Assembly: GCA_947034895.1 (NCBI GenBank)
Contig: OX344762.1
Coordinates: 47,905,087-47,969,086 of the forward strand
Origin: Rhytidiadelphus loreus
Taxonomy: Eukaryota; Streptophyta; Bryopsida; Hypnales; Hylocomiaceae
Direction: 5' to 3'
Length of the DNA stretch: 64,000 nt
Below the pieces are notes generated by a model. It made no database searches. It saw only the letters and a program-made list of their open reading frames with translations, and was not told the DNA's origin. A program made the translations under genes and the position numbers. This document shows, piece after piece, positions 23,241 through 35,690 of the stretch. The first letter of the stretch is position 1; every line of letters begins with the position of its first letter.

Positions 23241-24930
23241 AACTCCAACCCAAATTCTGCATCCACTTTGCAAAATCTCAGTCCTCAAGTCCAGAATTAG
23301 CACTCAATCGAAGGTGGTGGAGATTCCATTAAAAATAGAACATGGTCTGTGTCAGTCAGTGCAGCTACCCCCTTCAATTGATAGGGGGACTTTGTATGAT
23401 CATTATCAAGCAACTTACCACCTTCAGGGATAATGCACTTCACATCATAGCATAAGAATCAATGTCGTCAATGACCTTGCTAAGTGTGGTTGGGAAAGAG
23501 ACCTAAACTACTTGGAGACGATGGAGTGACCGACCGCAATAAAGGCGAGTGCGAAGATGAGAAAAATATTGAGGTCGGCGATGGTCGGCAAGCTCTCCAC
23601 TTTCCAGTCTGGCCACTGAAGCCACGTCAGATCAACTTCCACCACGTTCGTATCAAAAAGCATTGGTGTATGTGCAAAACCTAAAATCATTCCTCTCTGA
23701 TCGCATGACAAAAGGAAGCCTATTTTATATTGACAGCTTGCCAGGAAAAATGATCAATGAAATTTGAAGTATCAATAGACGCGTTCTTGCAAAATATGAT
23801 GCCTTCTTCCACCTCTAGAATCAGAATGTCCGGTATTATGATGTCCACAAGTGCGCAGTCAAAGGGGTGCTCACAAGAAAGAGGACACAGTGATTCAAAT
23901 CTAGACGCGGCAGTCGTATCATCACTAGCTGTGGGTGCCGCCAGTACTCAACGGAAGTAAGCTGCTTGCGTCACCCCCTTACCACAAGTGACCGTAACTA
24001 GTATGATCCATCAATGCTAACACACTCAGTGTTGCAAACAAATTCCTGACAAACTCAATCTGCCAACCTTAGGTATAAATGTGATGGCCAAGAATTACAT
24101 AGGGATCTCCAAGTGACGACACTATACATGCAAACGAAAGATACTATCAAACATTAGGCTGAATACTGGAGGCCACACAAAAGAATGTTGCACCTCACAC
24201 TAAATGGAAGAATCCCATCAACTTTGTCAGCAAAAGAATCTCACCCAGGAAAACAACAAAATCGGAGGAATTCACACTTGAGACTTCCGAGCACAAGTCA
24301 CGATGCCCATCCTTGACAACAATGTTTCAAACCAAGATTCTAGCAGCACTCAGTGAGTGCAAACCCAAATAAGCCCAAGAAACTTGAAATGGTCAAACAA
24401 CATCCTGTTTGAATCGACAACCTCCTCGCTTCCGTCATCTCCAACTACACCACGCTTGTCACTTGAACCAACTGTTGCTTCAAAATAATCCACCCCCACC
24501 TCTCTGGAACCAAGTTGGACCATTGTCTCCTACCAAATCATATCACTACCATGCTGATGTTGCAAACACCATGAAGACACCCATCAGAAAAGGGGCCAAC
24601 CAACACCTGCGTGGCTGCCTTCGAATCAGCTGGACGAACTCACAGCAAGTGCCTAGATCCAAACCAATTATATTCAATAGACTTGCACCGCAGAGTGCCA
24701 ACATGCTTTCAATTTGTCTCATACTTGGTATTCCAATCATTTTCTCCAACCAAATCCTACTTCCAAGTCACCACTTTAATGGGAGGTGAGCCCAGATCTC
24801 GCTCCTCCCATTCAGTCTTCCACAGGTCTCCCAAAGGTATTCACAAAATGCTTGAATGCACTAGCATCTTCCCTCAACAAAGGTCCAACCTGAACTTCCT
24901 TCCTTTGTACTTTCCTAAAAAAGGCACTGG
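23240..24930. repeat. 3' flank of TIR-NBS-LRR unit 2
   Basis: Counterpart of 12480-14095. It shares TCTCAGTCCTCAAGTCCA (near 23276) and GTTGGGAAAGAGACCT-like text with unit 1. Indels relative to unit 1 are numerous. It is probably 3' UTR and downstream DNA of the second TIR-NBS-LRR gene; no independent gene is called. Confidence 0.65.
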
Positions 24931-26958
24931 CTACAACAAACGCAACCCAGAAAGCATTTGAAAATCTTTCTCATGAAGCTCTAGGGCAGAACATCCGTTA
25001 AGGTCGAGTTCTTGGAGGTTCCGCGACATACTCAAGTCAGGCAACCGCAACAAATGTTTGCAATACGCAAGATCAAGGCGTCGCAATGCAGGCAAATCTC
25101 CCAATTCTGCCAAGGATGTCAATCCAGTGCTCCCACTTAAGCTAAGAATTTCCAGTTGGTTGCATCCACTCAGATTCAATTCCTCACTTGATCGCATCAA
25201 TTGCCAATGAAGCTCTCTAAGCTGGTGAGGAATGGAATCCTTTGAACTCATCAAGAGTCTCGATTGTCCTCTTAGTAACAAAACTTCCAATTTGGTAAGA
25301 GGCAACATATTGGGTACCTCAAACTTTGGACAATGCCCTATTTCAAATTCCTTCAAGCTAGTAAGATGATCTATCCCTAGAATATCAACCAACTTCATGC
25401 ACTTCCAAATCTTAAGAGATTGTAGGTTGGATGACTGATGAGTGGTGAATTCCAACCTTTGCAATTTCCGAATTCCTGAAAGGGTCACATTTTCCATAGA
25501 CCAACAATTGCTCAGATCCAACGAATGAACTTCCACCCCAGCAAGCTCTAGTTTGCATAAATTGTGGCATTGTGCAAGCAGGTCCAACCCCAATACAACA
25601 CCATCTCCCAAAATCTTCAATCGTATTAGGGACAAAGGAAGTCGGCCCACAATATGAACACCCACATTGTAACTAGAATAATGTGGATACCCCGTAAAAT
25701 GAGTAAGGTTCTTCAATTCTTCCAAAACCTCAATTTCATCAATATGACTTACATCAACTACTTCCAAAATCCTTAAGCACACCAAACCCTCCAATGTTAG
25801 AGCTCTTTGTCCCCAAAGCACCCCCAAGAGTTGCAATACCTCGAGATTGGAAAAGTAATCCCATTTGATGCCCTCCAAACTTCCAATCTGACCAACAATT
25901 CCCCCATACTTGTTGGGGTACGATGGTAAATGTTTAATAGTAAGCCGTATCAATTTGTACCAACATCCACCTTTCGGTTTACATTTAAGCTCTATTAGAT
26001 CACCATTCTCAATATACACCCACTTTCGTTCCATCAAGTTGGTTGAATCGTTAAAGGATCCTTTTGCTTCAAGTTTTGTAAACTCCAAATACAAATCATG
26101 CATGGTAACTTTTCTGGTTCTCAAATCCACATCCTGCAACAAGCCTTTTCGCTTCAAGTGCTCCAGCTGCCATTCCAACACCACCACAAAACAATTCTAA
26201 AAGACATATATATGTGGACTACATTGCAACTTCTTAGTCACTTCACACACCCATCAAACCCATCCCATTGAATGGAACTAACTTGGCAAGGAAACTAACA
26301 TAAATCATCTAAGAAAAAAAAACACTCAACACAAAACAACACTCTCAAACAATCCAAGTATAACTACATCCTTGGAAGAATGTCAAAAAACCATTAGTCA
26401 TGAAAAAATTCACATCCAAAATTGTTAAGAGATGAAAGGGATAGGTGTACCCTATATGTTATTTCTTCTTCATCAAGCTTCTGTACAGCGCATAACCATC
26501 CAACATTTAAACATTCAAAATGAGCACCCCGATAACGAGGATCCCGATATGAAAAGCATCCCACGTCCATAAACAAAGCTTGATCCCTTGGTGGTAGCAA
26601 GTCAAAACTACTTCTCATAATATCAAACACAGGATTTTCTCCAGATAAATAATTGAAAGTCCTTGCACGAGGCAAATGCTTCACCCATAATGAAGGATTC
26701 TCTCCATGACAACCCAATTGCAATCCCAAAGATTGTAAGGCCAAGGGATGATAGTGATGGCCTTGTCCGTCACCCTTGGAGAAATAACATCGCCTAACAC
26801 AAGTCAATATGTCATGCTTCTCTTCATCTTTGAAAAATTGTTGGCCACTAGCAACATGGTGCAAAAACAACCTCATAGCATCTACCTCTCCAAGATTTGG
26901 CATCTCAAGATAGGCATCTCCATCTAGACCCAAAAGCTCAAGAACACTTTGAGACCGT

Positions 26959-28973
26959 TGTCGCACTGTAAATGCGTACATAGTGTAAAAATGCATAGTA
27001 ATACATTATTTTCATAGATTTGATTTTAATAATATAAAAATAAAGATGACATCATCCTTAGTAGCTTCAAGATGACGCCTTCTCACAATGACATGAGCCA
27101 TCTATATAAGAATAGGTTATCATCTTAGAATGCCACCAAACTTGAAGTAGTTTCTTTATTGTATGTTATAGATTTCAGTATGTCGAATTGGAGGGTTTTT
27201 TCTGAGTCTCAGGATGAGGAGCCTCTACCAGAATCGGAGTTTGAGTTTTCGTTATCTCAACTACCGGCTCAACCTCTTCAACCGTTAGGTCTTTCATTAT
27301 CGCACGAGCGTCCTCAAGATGAATCTGGGCCTTCTCGACCGCCAAAGCAACCCCGTGTGGAGCAGCGATGGCACGGGAACCTACAGCGTGGAGCTCGAGC
27401 ATTAGTGATCCTGTTGCAGGTTGGGTGTGTTGAACCTGGTACCCAAGAAGTGACATTCGAAGGGAGTTTTGAAGGTCTTAACGACGATCAATACTATTGT
27501 ATGGTCAGGCCTATTAAAGGGAGTCGCGGTCACCAACGATGGTTAGAGGGGCCGGTCAATCCCTTGACAAAGGTGGATCGTGTTGAGTTTGTTGCTACTA
27601 CCATCAAGCGAATTCTCAAATTTTTGAAGATGGAGTGAAGTTTCTTTGAAGACTTTAGTTTTTTACCTTTGAGAAGACATTTATTTTATGTTAGTTGTTT
27701 GTAGATTTCATTTTGGGTGTTGAAAATAGAGAAAGAAAATATAAAAAGGAATTAATGAAATAGTTTTCCTTCTAGGTGAACTTGAAGTGAATTTTCTTTC
27801 TAAGATAAAGATAAAGAGATAGTTGTGGGGTCAAATAAGGGCTCAATTATTGATGTGAGAGCTTTGGGAGTGAGTTAGGGCTGACCCCACTTGTTTGTGT
27901 GGTTAGAGTAGAGATAAGGTGGAGAAAAAAGGGAACACGATTCATCTTCTCTCCCGTTGTGAGTTTAGAAAGGCTCGAATGTTTGAGGGCTCATTGTGTT
28001 GTGAATTTGAAGTATTTTGAAATGAAATTTGGAGGTGTTGTGTATCATGGTGTGTAGTTTTCAAATTGATCTCACTTGCTTGATTTGGAGTTGTGAAGCA
28101 AAAGTTGTGCTAGTTTGAGTGGAGGGAGGTTTGTTGCCTTTAAAATTAAGAGGCAGAGACTTCGACCGACCATAAAAGACGGACAGGTTCTTGTTTTGCC
28201 ATGAAATTTGGAGGGAGTGTAGGAAATTGTGTTAGCTTTTCATGAAGCTATCATTCGTTCTATTTGGAGTTTGTATGAGAAAATTGTGAGTGTGGAAGCG
28301 AAGGAAGGTCTGCTGCCTTTCCCTTCTCAAGGCCGAAACTTTGGATGGCCATAGAGGTTGGACAGAGTCTTAGAATTGTATGAAATTTGGAGGAGAAGTA
28401 GATGATTGTTTTAGCTTTCCGAAAAGCTATCATTTAGTTCATTTGGAGTTATAGATCAACAAAGACACTCATCCAAAGATCAGCTTGGGAGTTGGAGTTG
28501 AAGGAGTTGGAAGACTTGTGTGTTTGTGTGTGTGTGGCTTGTGGCTTTGTAAATTTCATTTTATTGTTGCGGGCAGTTTGGTTCACACCAATACTAGCCT
28601 CATTTGGTGTTGTGGATGCGACGAAGTGGGGTTAATTGCCCACATGGTCGAGACTTTTATGTTGTTCCCACTGGTGAGGCAAGTTTGCTGGTCACCGTGG
28701 GTTTGAAATTTAGGATCCAATCCCTCGGACGGCTCAGCTCGTGGTCTGGCCGTCCCGTTTTACACGTCTGAAGCCCGTGGTTTCTTATCACCCTACCTTA
28801 ACCCTTGGCCTATTTAGAAACACAACAGGATAGGACAACGAGTAGCAGTTTGAAGATTTGAAGACTCGAAGATTTGAAGATTTGACAAGTTACAATTTAT
28901 TTCATTCCCGAGCCATTTCTAGTCGCAGCCAGAATCCTCGTGATTTCCCGAGGCAAACTCTCTCTACACGACA
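26959..28973. mobile_element. 2,015-bp TG...CA insertion with 4-bp target duplication (solo-LTR-like)
   Basis: Boundaries come from comparison with the uninterrupted copy 1. The element starts TGTCGCACTG and ends CTACACGACA, so the ends form the short inverted repeat TGTCG/CGACA. It is flanked by CCGT on both sides (26955-26958 and 28974-28977). Removing the element and one CCGT restores a site the same length as copy 1. TG...CA ends, a 4-bp duplication and a TATA box (TATATAAG, 27103-27110) fit an LTR; no internal long direct repeats were seen, so a solo LTR is the simplest reading. Three diverged ~190-bp tandem units lie at about 28020-28460. Confidence 0.8.
27180..27638 (+). CDS. 152-residue ORF inside the solo-LTR-like element, function unknown
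   Basis: The ATG lies 70 bases downstream of a TATATAAG box, and the frame is open to TGA. The N-terminal half is acidic, Pro- and Gln-rich (QDEEPLPESEFEF, PAQPLQPLGL). The C-terminal half is more ordered, with EVTFEGSFEGLNDDQYYC and ending TIKRILKFLKME. I recognise no domain. A chance ORF, a captured host fragment or an LTR-encoded protein are all possible. Confidence 0.3.
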   Translation: MSNWRVFSESQDEEPLPESEFEFSLSQLPAQPLQPLGLSLSHERPQDESGPSRPPKQPRVEQRWHGNLQRGARALVILLQVGCVEPGTQEVTFEGSFEGLNDDQYYCMVRPIKGSRGHQRWLEGPVNPLTKVDRVEFVATTIKRILKFLKME

Positions 28974-30438
28974 CCGTGCCGTCACAACCACCAAACTCTC
29001 CACGTGGTAAGGAAATTCCAAAAAAGTCTTGGCCAATTGGATTGATTGGTGGTTGTCTGAAATATTATCAATCGCCAAAAAAGTTTTTTGCTTGAAAAGA
29101 CTGTTACGCAAAATGTCCTTGCACTAAAAACACAATCATCACATAATGTATGAGACTCAAAAAATTTAACACATTCCCAATGATTGCAATGGCATGAATT
29201 CTAGGTTTGAAAGTAAAAATGCATCCTCACACTCTCTCACACCATTGTGCATTAAGAAAAAAGTTCATCAAGAAGAAACAAATATCACATATACTAATAC
29301 ATGGCTATCAATGATGACAAGGAATCACACTCTATCAAGTCTTCAAAACTTGCTCCCCTAATTTACTAGCTTCCAATCACTTACATACAAACAATATGAT
29401 TGAAAAGAAAAAACTAACCTGCCCTTCTTCCAAGTGTTGAATGACATCCATGCTTTTCCTAGTCAATCCTCTCAAAACCTTTTGAAAGAACTCTTTGGAA
29501 TCACTCCAAGGAACAATTGGAAATTCAATATGGCAAATACTTCCTTCATACTTGCTCGAAAGTTCATTGCACAAGGTCTTGCAAGTCATGGTCTTGCCAA
29601 TACCACCAACTCCATATATACCAACCACTTTGACTTTGTATCGTCTAGAAATCCCAATTTCTTCAATCTTCTCACCAATCACCTATTTAGTTCACCCATA
29701 CAATTGTTTAATCAAATATAAACCTCTTTGCAACCAAAACTCCATATAGCCATGATCTCATAAAATAATGTCAAGTTTAAGTGAAGTAAGAAAAACAATT
29801 TTAAGCTCCAAATTCATTACCTTCAAAATATTGAATTTTCCTTGCAATCCAAAGTCATCAAACCTTATGTCCGAAGAAATTGTCTTGCAAACATATGAAA
29901 CAATCTTCTCTTCATAAGCCACAATCTCCTTCAAATTTTTGTCGTACAAAAGGCCATTGAAAGACCTCAACACATCCAAGGCATATTTCCAATCACTCAC
30001 AATAATTCGATTCTTTGGATCAGCCTTGGCCAAAGTCTCCCACTTCCGAAACCATTTCTTTTGCATGGTTGCATCTTCCAAATCACCCACCGATAGTCCA
30101 TAAAATAGGGGAAATATCTTTGGCCCATTGGTGGAACTCTTTGACTCATGGTGTAACTTATGAGCTTGAACAAAGGCACTCAATTCAATCATGGGCCACT
30201 TGGACATGAAATACTCATCGGACACAACCACAATCAACATTTCACATTGTTCTGCAGCTCGAACAATCAACTCTGGAAATTGTTCACCCTTTGGTAAGCT
30301 CTCATGACGTCTATCAAAGAAAGGATAGTGAAACCGATCCTCCAATGCTTTACACAAGTGATCCACAATCTCCTTTTGAGCTCCACTATGGCTCAAAAAT
30401 ATCCTGTGGTTGGCTTCCAAGATAGGATCATTCCCCAT

Positions 30439-32700
30439 GACTTCATTGGACCTGTGCCATGAAAAAAAATTCTCAATACCAAATGAATTCATGTAATTGC
30501 AATAATTACGTTACTTAAAAAACAAAAAGCAAATTAAGAAATACTGTGACAAGAATATCCAAAAATTGCCAATTCCTACAAACAGGGTTCAAAAAGCACT
30601 AAAAACAGCGGCTAGTGGATGCAAATTTCATTCCTTCATCCATCTTAAGAGGTGGAGCTCATCACCTATGCGAGGTTTCACCTAAAAAACTTCTCGATAC
30701 ATCTTGGTTCATCATCTTTCACTTCATTGTCGACCTAAAACCCCACTCATCATCACATGTGTGTCAAAAAACTCAGATGCACAGGTTAAAACAAAAATCT
30801 TCAGATCCAACTTCATCCCATTCAACGCCTCAGTTTAAAAACTCGACATACTCATATTGCACCAACATAAAAATCTCAGTATTAATAACTCCTGAAACAG
30901 TGACAGCTTGTCACCATCATCCTTTGCGAGTAAAATGTAGGAGGTCTTCAACAAAATTATAGCAATCTGAAAACATCGTAAGGCAAGTCACCTACAGCTT
31001 GGGCCAAGCGAGATAGCTGATCTATCTTCCGTATAAACTCTGTTAAAACAACCTGACAGACCCACATCAAAACGAAGGCAGAACTTGATTGAACTACAGT
31101 CTGCATGGATCCTCTAAGATTTGCCAATTTGATTAAATTTTGCAAAGGTCCTTTTGAATACTCCTACAACTTTGAGATTTCATAAGTGACTAAATCCATC
31201 AGAATAGGCTTCTAGTCGAATGGATGAAACCAGACCCTTGCATTGAGGAGGCCCCCCTTCACAGTATCTTGCTTGGTGAGAGCAATACATCAACGACGCC
31301 CACTTTTCCCAATTCTAAACTAATGCTATCCCCAACAAGAATATGAAAGCAGTGAAAAACACTCAATAATCTCAATTACAAAGTGAGTTTAGAGAAAAAA
31401 AACTTCACCATCCAGAAACGGAGATGACCACCACCGCCACCGTACTCACGCCTAACACCCCCACTACATTGACATAGATAGCAATGTGGGCCCTGTCATA
31501 GAAGAGGAGGACATGTCTGTGAGTAACAATACCAGTGAAAGTTGTTGAACTGGAACCGTCGTAGGTATCCAAGAAATGAGTAACTGAAATAAGAATATAT
31601 CACAACAAATACTAAAGCACCACAGAAGTGACGTCATAAACACTGAAGGGATATCAGACCCACCGCCAGAGTTTCTTCATCTGATTCCCAAAGCAGAAAT
31701 CCACCACTGTAGCTGAACAACACTCTCCAAACTGCCCTTGGCTGCCCCTTATAGACTTGTCTGCAAAAGAGACGGGAAATGAAACATTGAGCTCTCGCAC
31801 ATCCAACCATTTCCCATACGCCAAAATCATGGCTTAAGACCCGCTTGTTTCTACCGAGTACCACTCCAGAGATGCAAATCAAGTGGCGTCAAACTTGAAC
31901 CTTGCCAACACAAGTGGTACGTTCATCCAAAACATCAGTTCTTTGTATCAAATGCTTTCCTCACCAACTAATCGGTGTGCTCGACCATGGACCAACAGTA
32001 CTCTCTTCAAACCCTATCACAGAATGGCACACGACCACAATTCTGAAATTCTCTAGGACCGACGCCATCGCATCTCTCAAAGAAGCAAGAGCTCCAATTT
32101 AATTTTCACTTTAGTCCAATCCCAAGCCAAAGGCCCAAAGCAGATGACAACTGCACTACGTTGTCATTCTAATTAATATCCTAAATTGCAGCTTATATCC
32201 AACAATGTGAACCGAGAACTAAGAGTTCTCTAGTCTCTGCCCTCGGGATGGCAATACGTAGTCACACAAAGCGGGTGCCACGGCTTCATCTGCTCAGACG
32301 GTAGCCATCTGATCCAAAACTGACATCTCGGCATTCCTTTCCTCCGTTAATTTCCCACCAGCTAATATATTAAGCTGCAAAAGCCCTTCAAGGAAAGTAG
32401 TAATTGTCGGGTAGAACACAACCTACAGAAAATGAACTAAGGATCGATCACCGGAACCCTTACGAACTTCATGCGCAAACCAAATACAGCGTAAGTTAAT
32501 TCCACTCTCAAATCAAAACAGCAGCTTCAGAATTGAAGATCAGCAGGAAAAGAGCGTCTTACCGTGTTGCAGAAGCTCCGTGGACGATACCGACAGCTTC
32601 GCTCCAGAGTAAGTTAGTCTCCGCGCGCAGTTGCGCTTGATCTAACGAGCATCACCGTGGTGAGAAAGGAATGCAAGACTCGAGGCTCAAGGCGCAGGCG
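30439..32700. repeat. 5' flank of TIR-NBS-LRR unit 2
   Basis: Counterpart of 17713-19880, with similar order and many small differences. Homology fades near 32640-32700, where both copies contain ATCACCGTGGTGA and a GAATGCAAG word. Beyond this point a GC-richer stretch (32640-33060) follows without a recognisable gene. Confidence 0.65.
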
Positions 32701-33344
32701 ATGGTGGAAATCAGAGGGTTGAAGTTTGAAGACTCGAGGGCCAGCAGAATGAGCTGCCCGGCTTGCCACGTCCGCAGGTCCTCGATTCTTCAGGCAGCTC
32801 AGCACCATCAGCCACACGATACCCGGAGACTCCCGGGTATCAGTATCAGTTAGAGCCCGTTCCCATTGGGGGCGGAACTGGAGGCCCATCTGTGTTGGCC
32901 ACGGGTAGAGAGGAGGAAAAATTCTGAAATCTTGAGGGAGGGTACAGTTGCGAAAGCAAGCTCTGGTCTAGGGTCTGGAAGGTTCAAGAATGTTTTCAAC
33001 TTTTGCGGCTAGAGGTCCAGGTCTGAACGCGTCCAGCCCCTCAATGGAAATGGGCCCTTAGTCCATGTACATGAATTAGCGTGTGATTTATGGCAAAAGA
33101 GCAACAAATCAAGGAATATTGTAAATGTACTTTGGTCAACTCACTTTGAAAAAATAAAAATATATTAGAAGAGGTCTCAACAAAAACATATAGTTTAACC
33201 CATGTGTGTCAAAGTGGACATTTTTTGGATACTAGAAATCAAAATCTACTAAAAAAAAGCTATTCATCAAATGTTATAATCTTCAAATCCTTTGGTTAGA
33301 AACTCGTGGAAATTGTTGAGTCTTGGCTCATCATGTAGTTGGTA
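32700..33344. other. intergenic, no gene seen
   Basis: It begins GC-rich, with an inverted CCCGGAGACTCCCGGG-like motif near 32820, and becomes AT-rich after 33060. No splice-consistent coding exon was found. Confidence 0.4.
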
Positions 33345-33581
33345 CACTATAAGAAAACTATGTTTTAGATGATGTTTAATATAACAATCGATGTCTAAGT
33401 TCACGGATTTTAGGTGACATCAAATCTAATAACCCTTGTTTTTATGTCAACAATGATGTCTAATGTAACATCTTGGTGATACATTGAATGTCATTGTTGA
33501 CATATAAACAAGGCTTGTTAGAATTGACATCACCTAAAATTCGTCAACTTAGACATTGAAAAACTGTAGTTTCTTATAGTG
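33345..33581. mobile_element. CACTA-type foldback element, 237 bp, target duplication GTA
   Basis: It starts CACTATAAGAAAACTA and ends with the near-complement TAGTTTCTTATAGTG. It is flanked by GTA at 33342-33344 and 33582-33584. CACTA ends with a 3-bp target duplication define CACTA/CMC elements. The whole element folds back imperfectly (AACAAGG words on both arms). No coding capacity. Confidence 0.85.
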
Positions 33582-33599
33582 GTATAAAATGCAATGGTT

Positions 33600-35133
33600 A
33601 AATTTTCCAAAATCAAGTAGTTTCAAAATTATTGCATTTTTTCTCAGATGTACCAACAAGCTTGTCACTTTATGCTATTCAGGTTGTGACGCATAAAGGT
33701 TGATTTCCATTGTTGTACCTAACAAGGGGGATTATTCTTGTCTCTTGTGGATGCTAATGTGATTCTTAATCCCTAAAGTTTTTTTACTATTTTTCACCAA
33801 AGCATTCAAAACTACTACTCTCTAGTGCATTGAACATAACAAAAATACTATAACATTTTCAAAGTTTTAACTGTACAAATATGTACTAGATTGATATATA
33901 AATTTGTGGAAAAAATTTCAGAGCTTTTGACCATGTAGATTGCAAAATTATAATGTTTGCAATTAGAAAAAAAGAAATTTTGGGCCCTATCCAACTAGGT
34001 CATCATAGTTTGACTTAACTCTTGGAAGGAGGCAATATCCAACTTTGGAAAGTTAGACCATAGGGTAGGTAGTTATATTGATTACTTGCATGCCAATTTA
34101 AAAAAATAATAGAGGTGTTTAACACACTCAAAAATAAATAAAAAATTGAATTGAGAGAATGTCCAAAAAAAGCAACTTCATGAGTAAGACTTCAAATTTT
34201 TTGAGAACTCATTTTTTGGAAGAATCAAAATCCCAATAGTCAACACAAATATTTACTTTTCTAAATCAAGTAGTAAGGAAAAAGAAAAAAAAAAAAAAAA
34301 TCTCATGAATTTACATTAGAATTTGTGCTAATGGTTCTAATATTATTCTAAGACTACCATTTCTAGTGCATTGAGTAAAAATTGGAAAAAAAATGATTTT
34401 TTTCATTTCATTTATATATTATTGATCTATATGACTATATGAATGTGTGAAAAAAATTTCAACATGTTCTACTTCATAAATTGTGAGATATAATAGTTTG
34501 AGGTTAATGAAAAAATATTCACAGTTTGCTTTATTGCTTGCCCTCTCTATAGCACACTATCCAAGCTACCTAACAATTTTCAAGCCACATAACTTTTAAT
34601 CCAAGCATCCAATTGGGAAAAAATCACAAGGTTGATACAAGCAGACATCTTTGGTAAAATTTTCACTTTCATCTATATAACTTGACTTCATATGAACCTA
34701 CTTGAGCCTTCAAAAAACTCTATAGGAGCTTATTCTATCTTAGGGGATACTCCCTACTTGGTTGCAATAGTTATTGAAAGGTGTCCCTTAAGGTTGTGAA
34801 ATAATGAATGAACATTTTGCCATGTACATACAATACCCTTTAGCAATGATATTGAAATCTTCTTTTGCCATTCAAAAGAATTTTGCATACTATATAATAT
34901 ATTTGGTATTTTTTTTTTGCATAATGAATATTCAATTCCTATGAAATTTCAATCAAGCATACCAAATTTGGATTTCAAAAAAGCAAAATTTCATTTTGGG
35001 TTAATTGTTTCATTTAAAATTCATGGTTTTACATGATAATTGATTGAAAAATATTGGTGATGAATTATTTTAGTTCAATTGCATAGATATGTAGGAAAAT
35101 TCTATATGCACATCTTTCATATACCCTCCCCCC
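33600..35133. other. AT-rich intergenic DNA with decayed copies of the TTAA-type repeat
   Basis: At 33765 (TTAATCCCTAAAG) and around 34320-34500 the text parallels the left part of the element at 35138, including CATTTCTAGTGCATTGA and TGAAAAAAATTTCA. These appear to be older, end-less relatives. No gene seen. Confidence 0.45.
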
Positions 35134-35690
35134 TTAACCCCTAAAGGTTTTTGACTATGTTTTCACCAAAAATGCTCCAAAATTGCCATTTCTAGTACAA
35201 ACACCAAATTTTAGAAAAAAAACATTTTTGGACACATGTAACCTTAGGATCTTGTATTATGCTAGTTTGAAAAGATGTGGAATTTCTTTTTTAAATTTCA
35301 AAAAATCTAGTGTGTAGATTGCAAGATATTAGCATTTGAAGTAACAAAACTCTTTTTTTTGGCCCTGTGGAAAACTGGGCAACTGCACTTCACAAGATCA
35401 CTTTTGTATGAAAAAATGTCCAAAATGGTGGTTCTTCTTTAGATTCCTTCTTCAAGGCAAGTTGGCTACATGCTTGAAAAAATTCAAATCATTTGGAATT
35501 GTATAGTATACAAGAAAAAAATAATAAGTAGAAAAAAATAGATAATGATTCAAAATACAAAATTGTTAACAATTTATTTATAGAATTGAAAGAAGTCAAT
35601 CCCAATTATTGAAATGTTTTTATAAAAAATCTACACCCAATGATTTTTTTTTCCAAAAAATATTGAAAATTGAGTCAAATAAGGAACTTC

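Larger units (their letters stand above)
24931..30438 (-). pseudogene. TIR-NBS-LRR immune receptor, copy 2, split by a 2-kb insertion in NB-ARC
   Basis: Minus-strand exons are 30438-29821 (TIR), 29682-29419 (P-loop), exon 3 split into 29123-28978 and 26958-26451, and 26196-24931 (LRR). The TIR has RIFLSHSG and WPMIEL. The P-loop reads GVGGIGKTMT and kinase-2 TFLAIDN. The insertion falls right after SLVVVTAR. Without it, exon 3 would be 654 bases and in frame, 21 more than copy 1. The MHD motif is intact (MHDLYLEF). The LRR exon ends with a TAG (24931-24933) where copy 1 has CAG, so ~74 C-terminal residues present in copy 1 are missing. As it stands, translation runs from exon 3 into the insertion and stops soon after. 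The sequence is a recently broken resistance gene. Confidence 0.85.

Noticed and set aside
23508..23711. Minus-strand 67-codon ORF with a hydrophobic end
   Set aside because: The frame is broken by stops in the matching part of unit 1 (12.83-12.98 kb) and no family is recognised; treated as flank.
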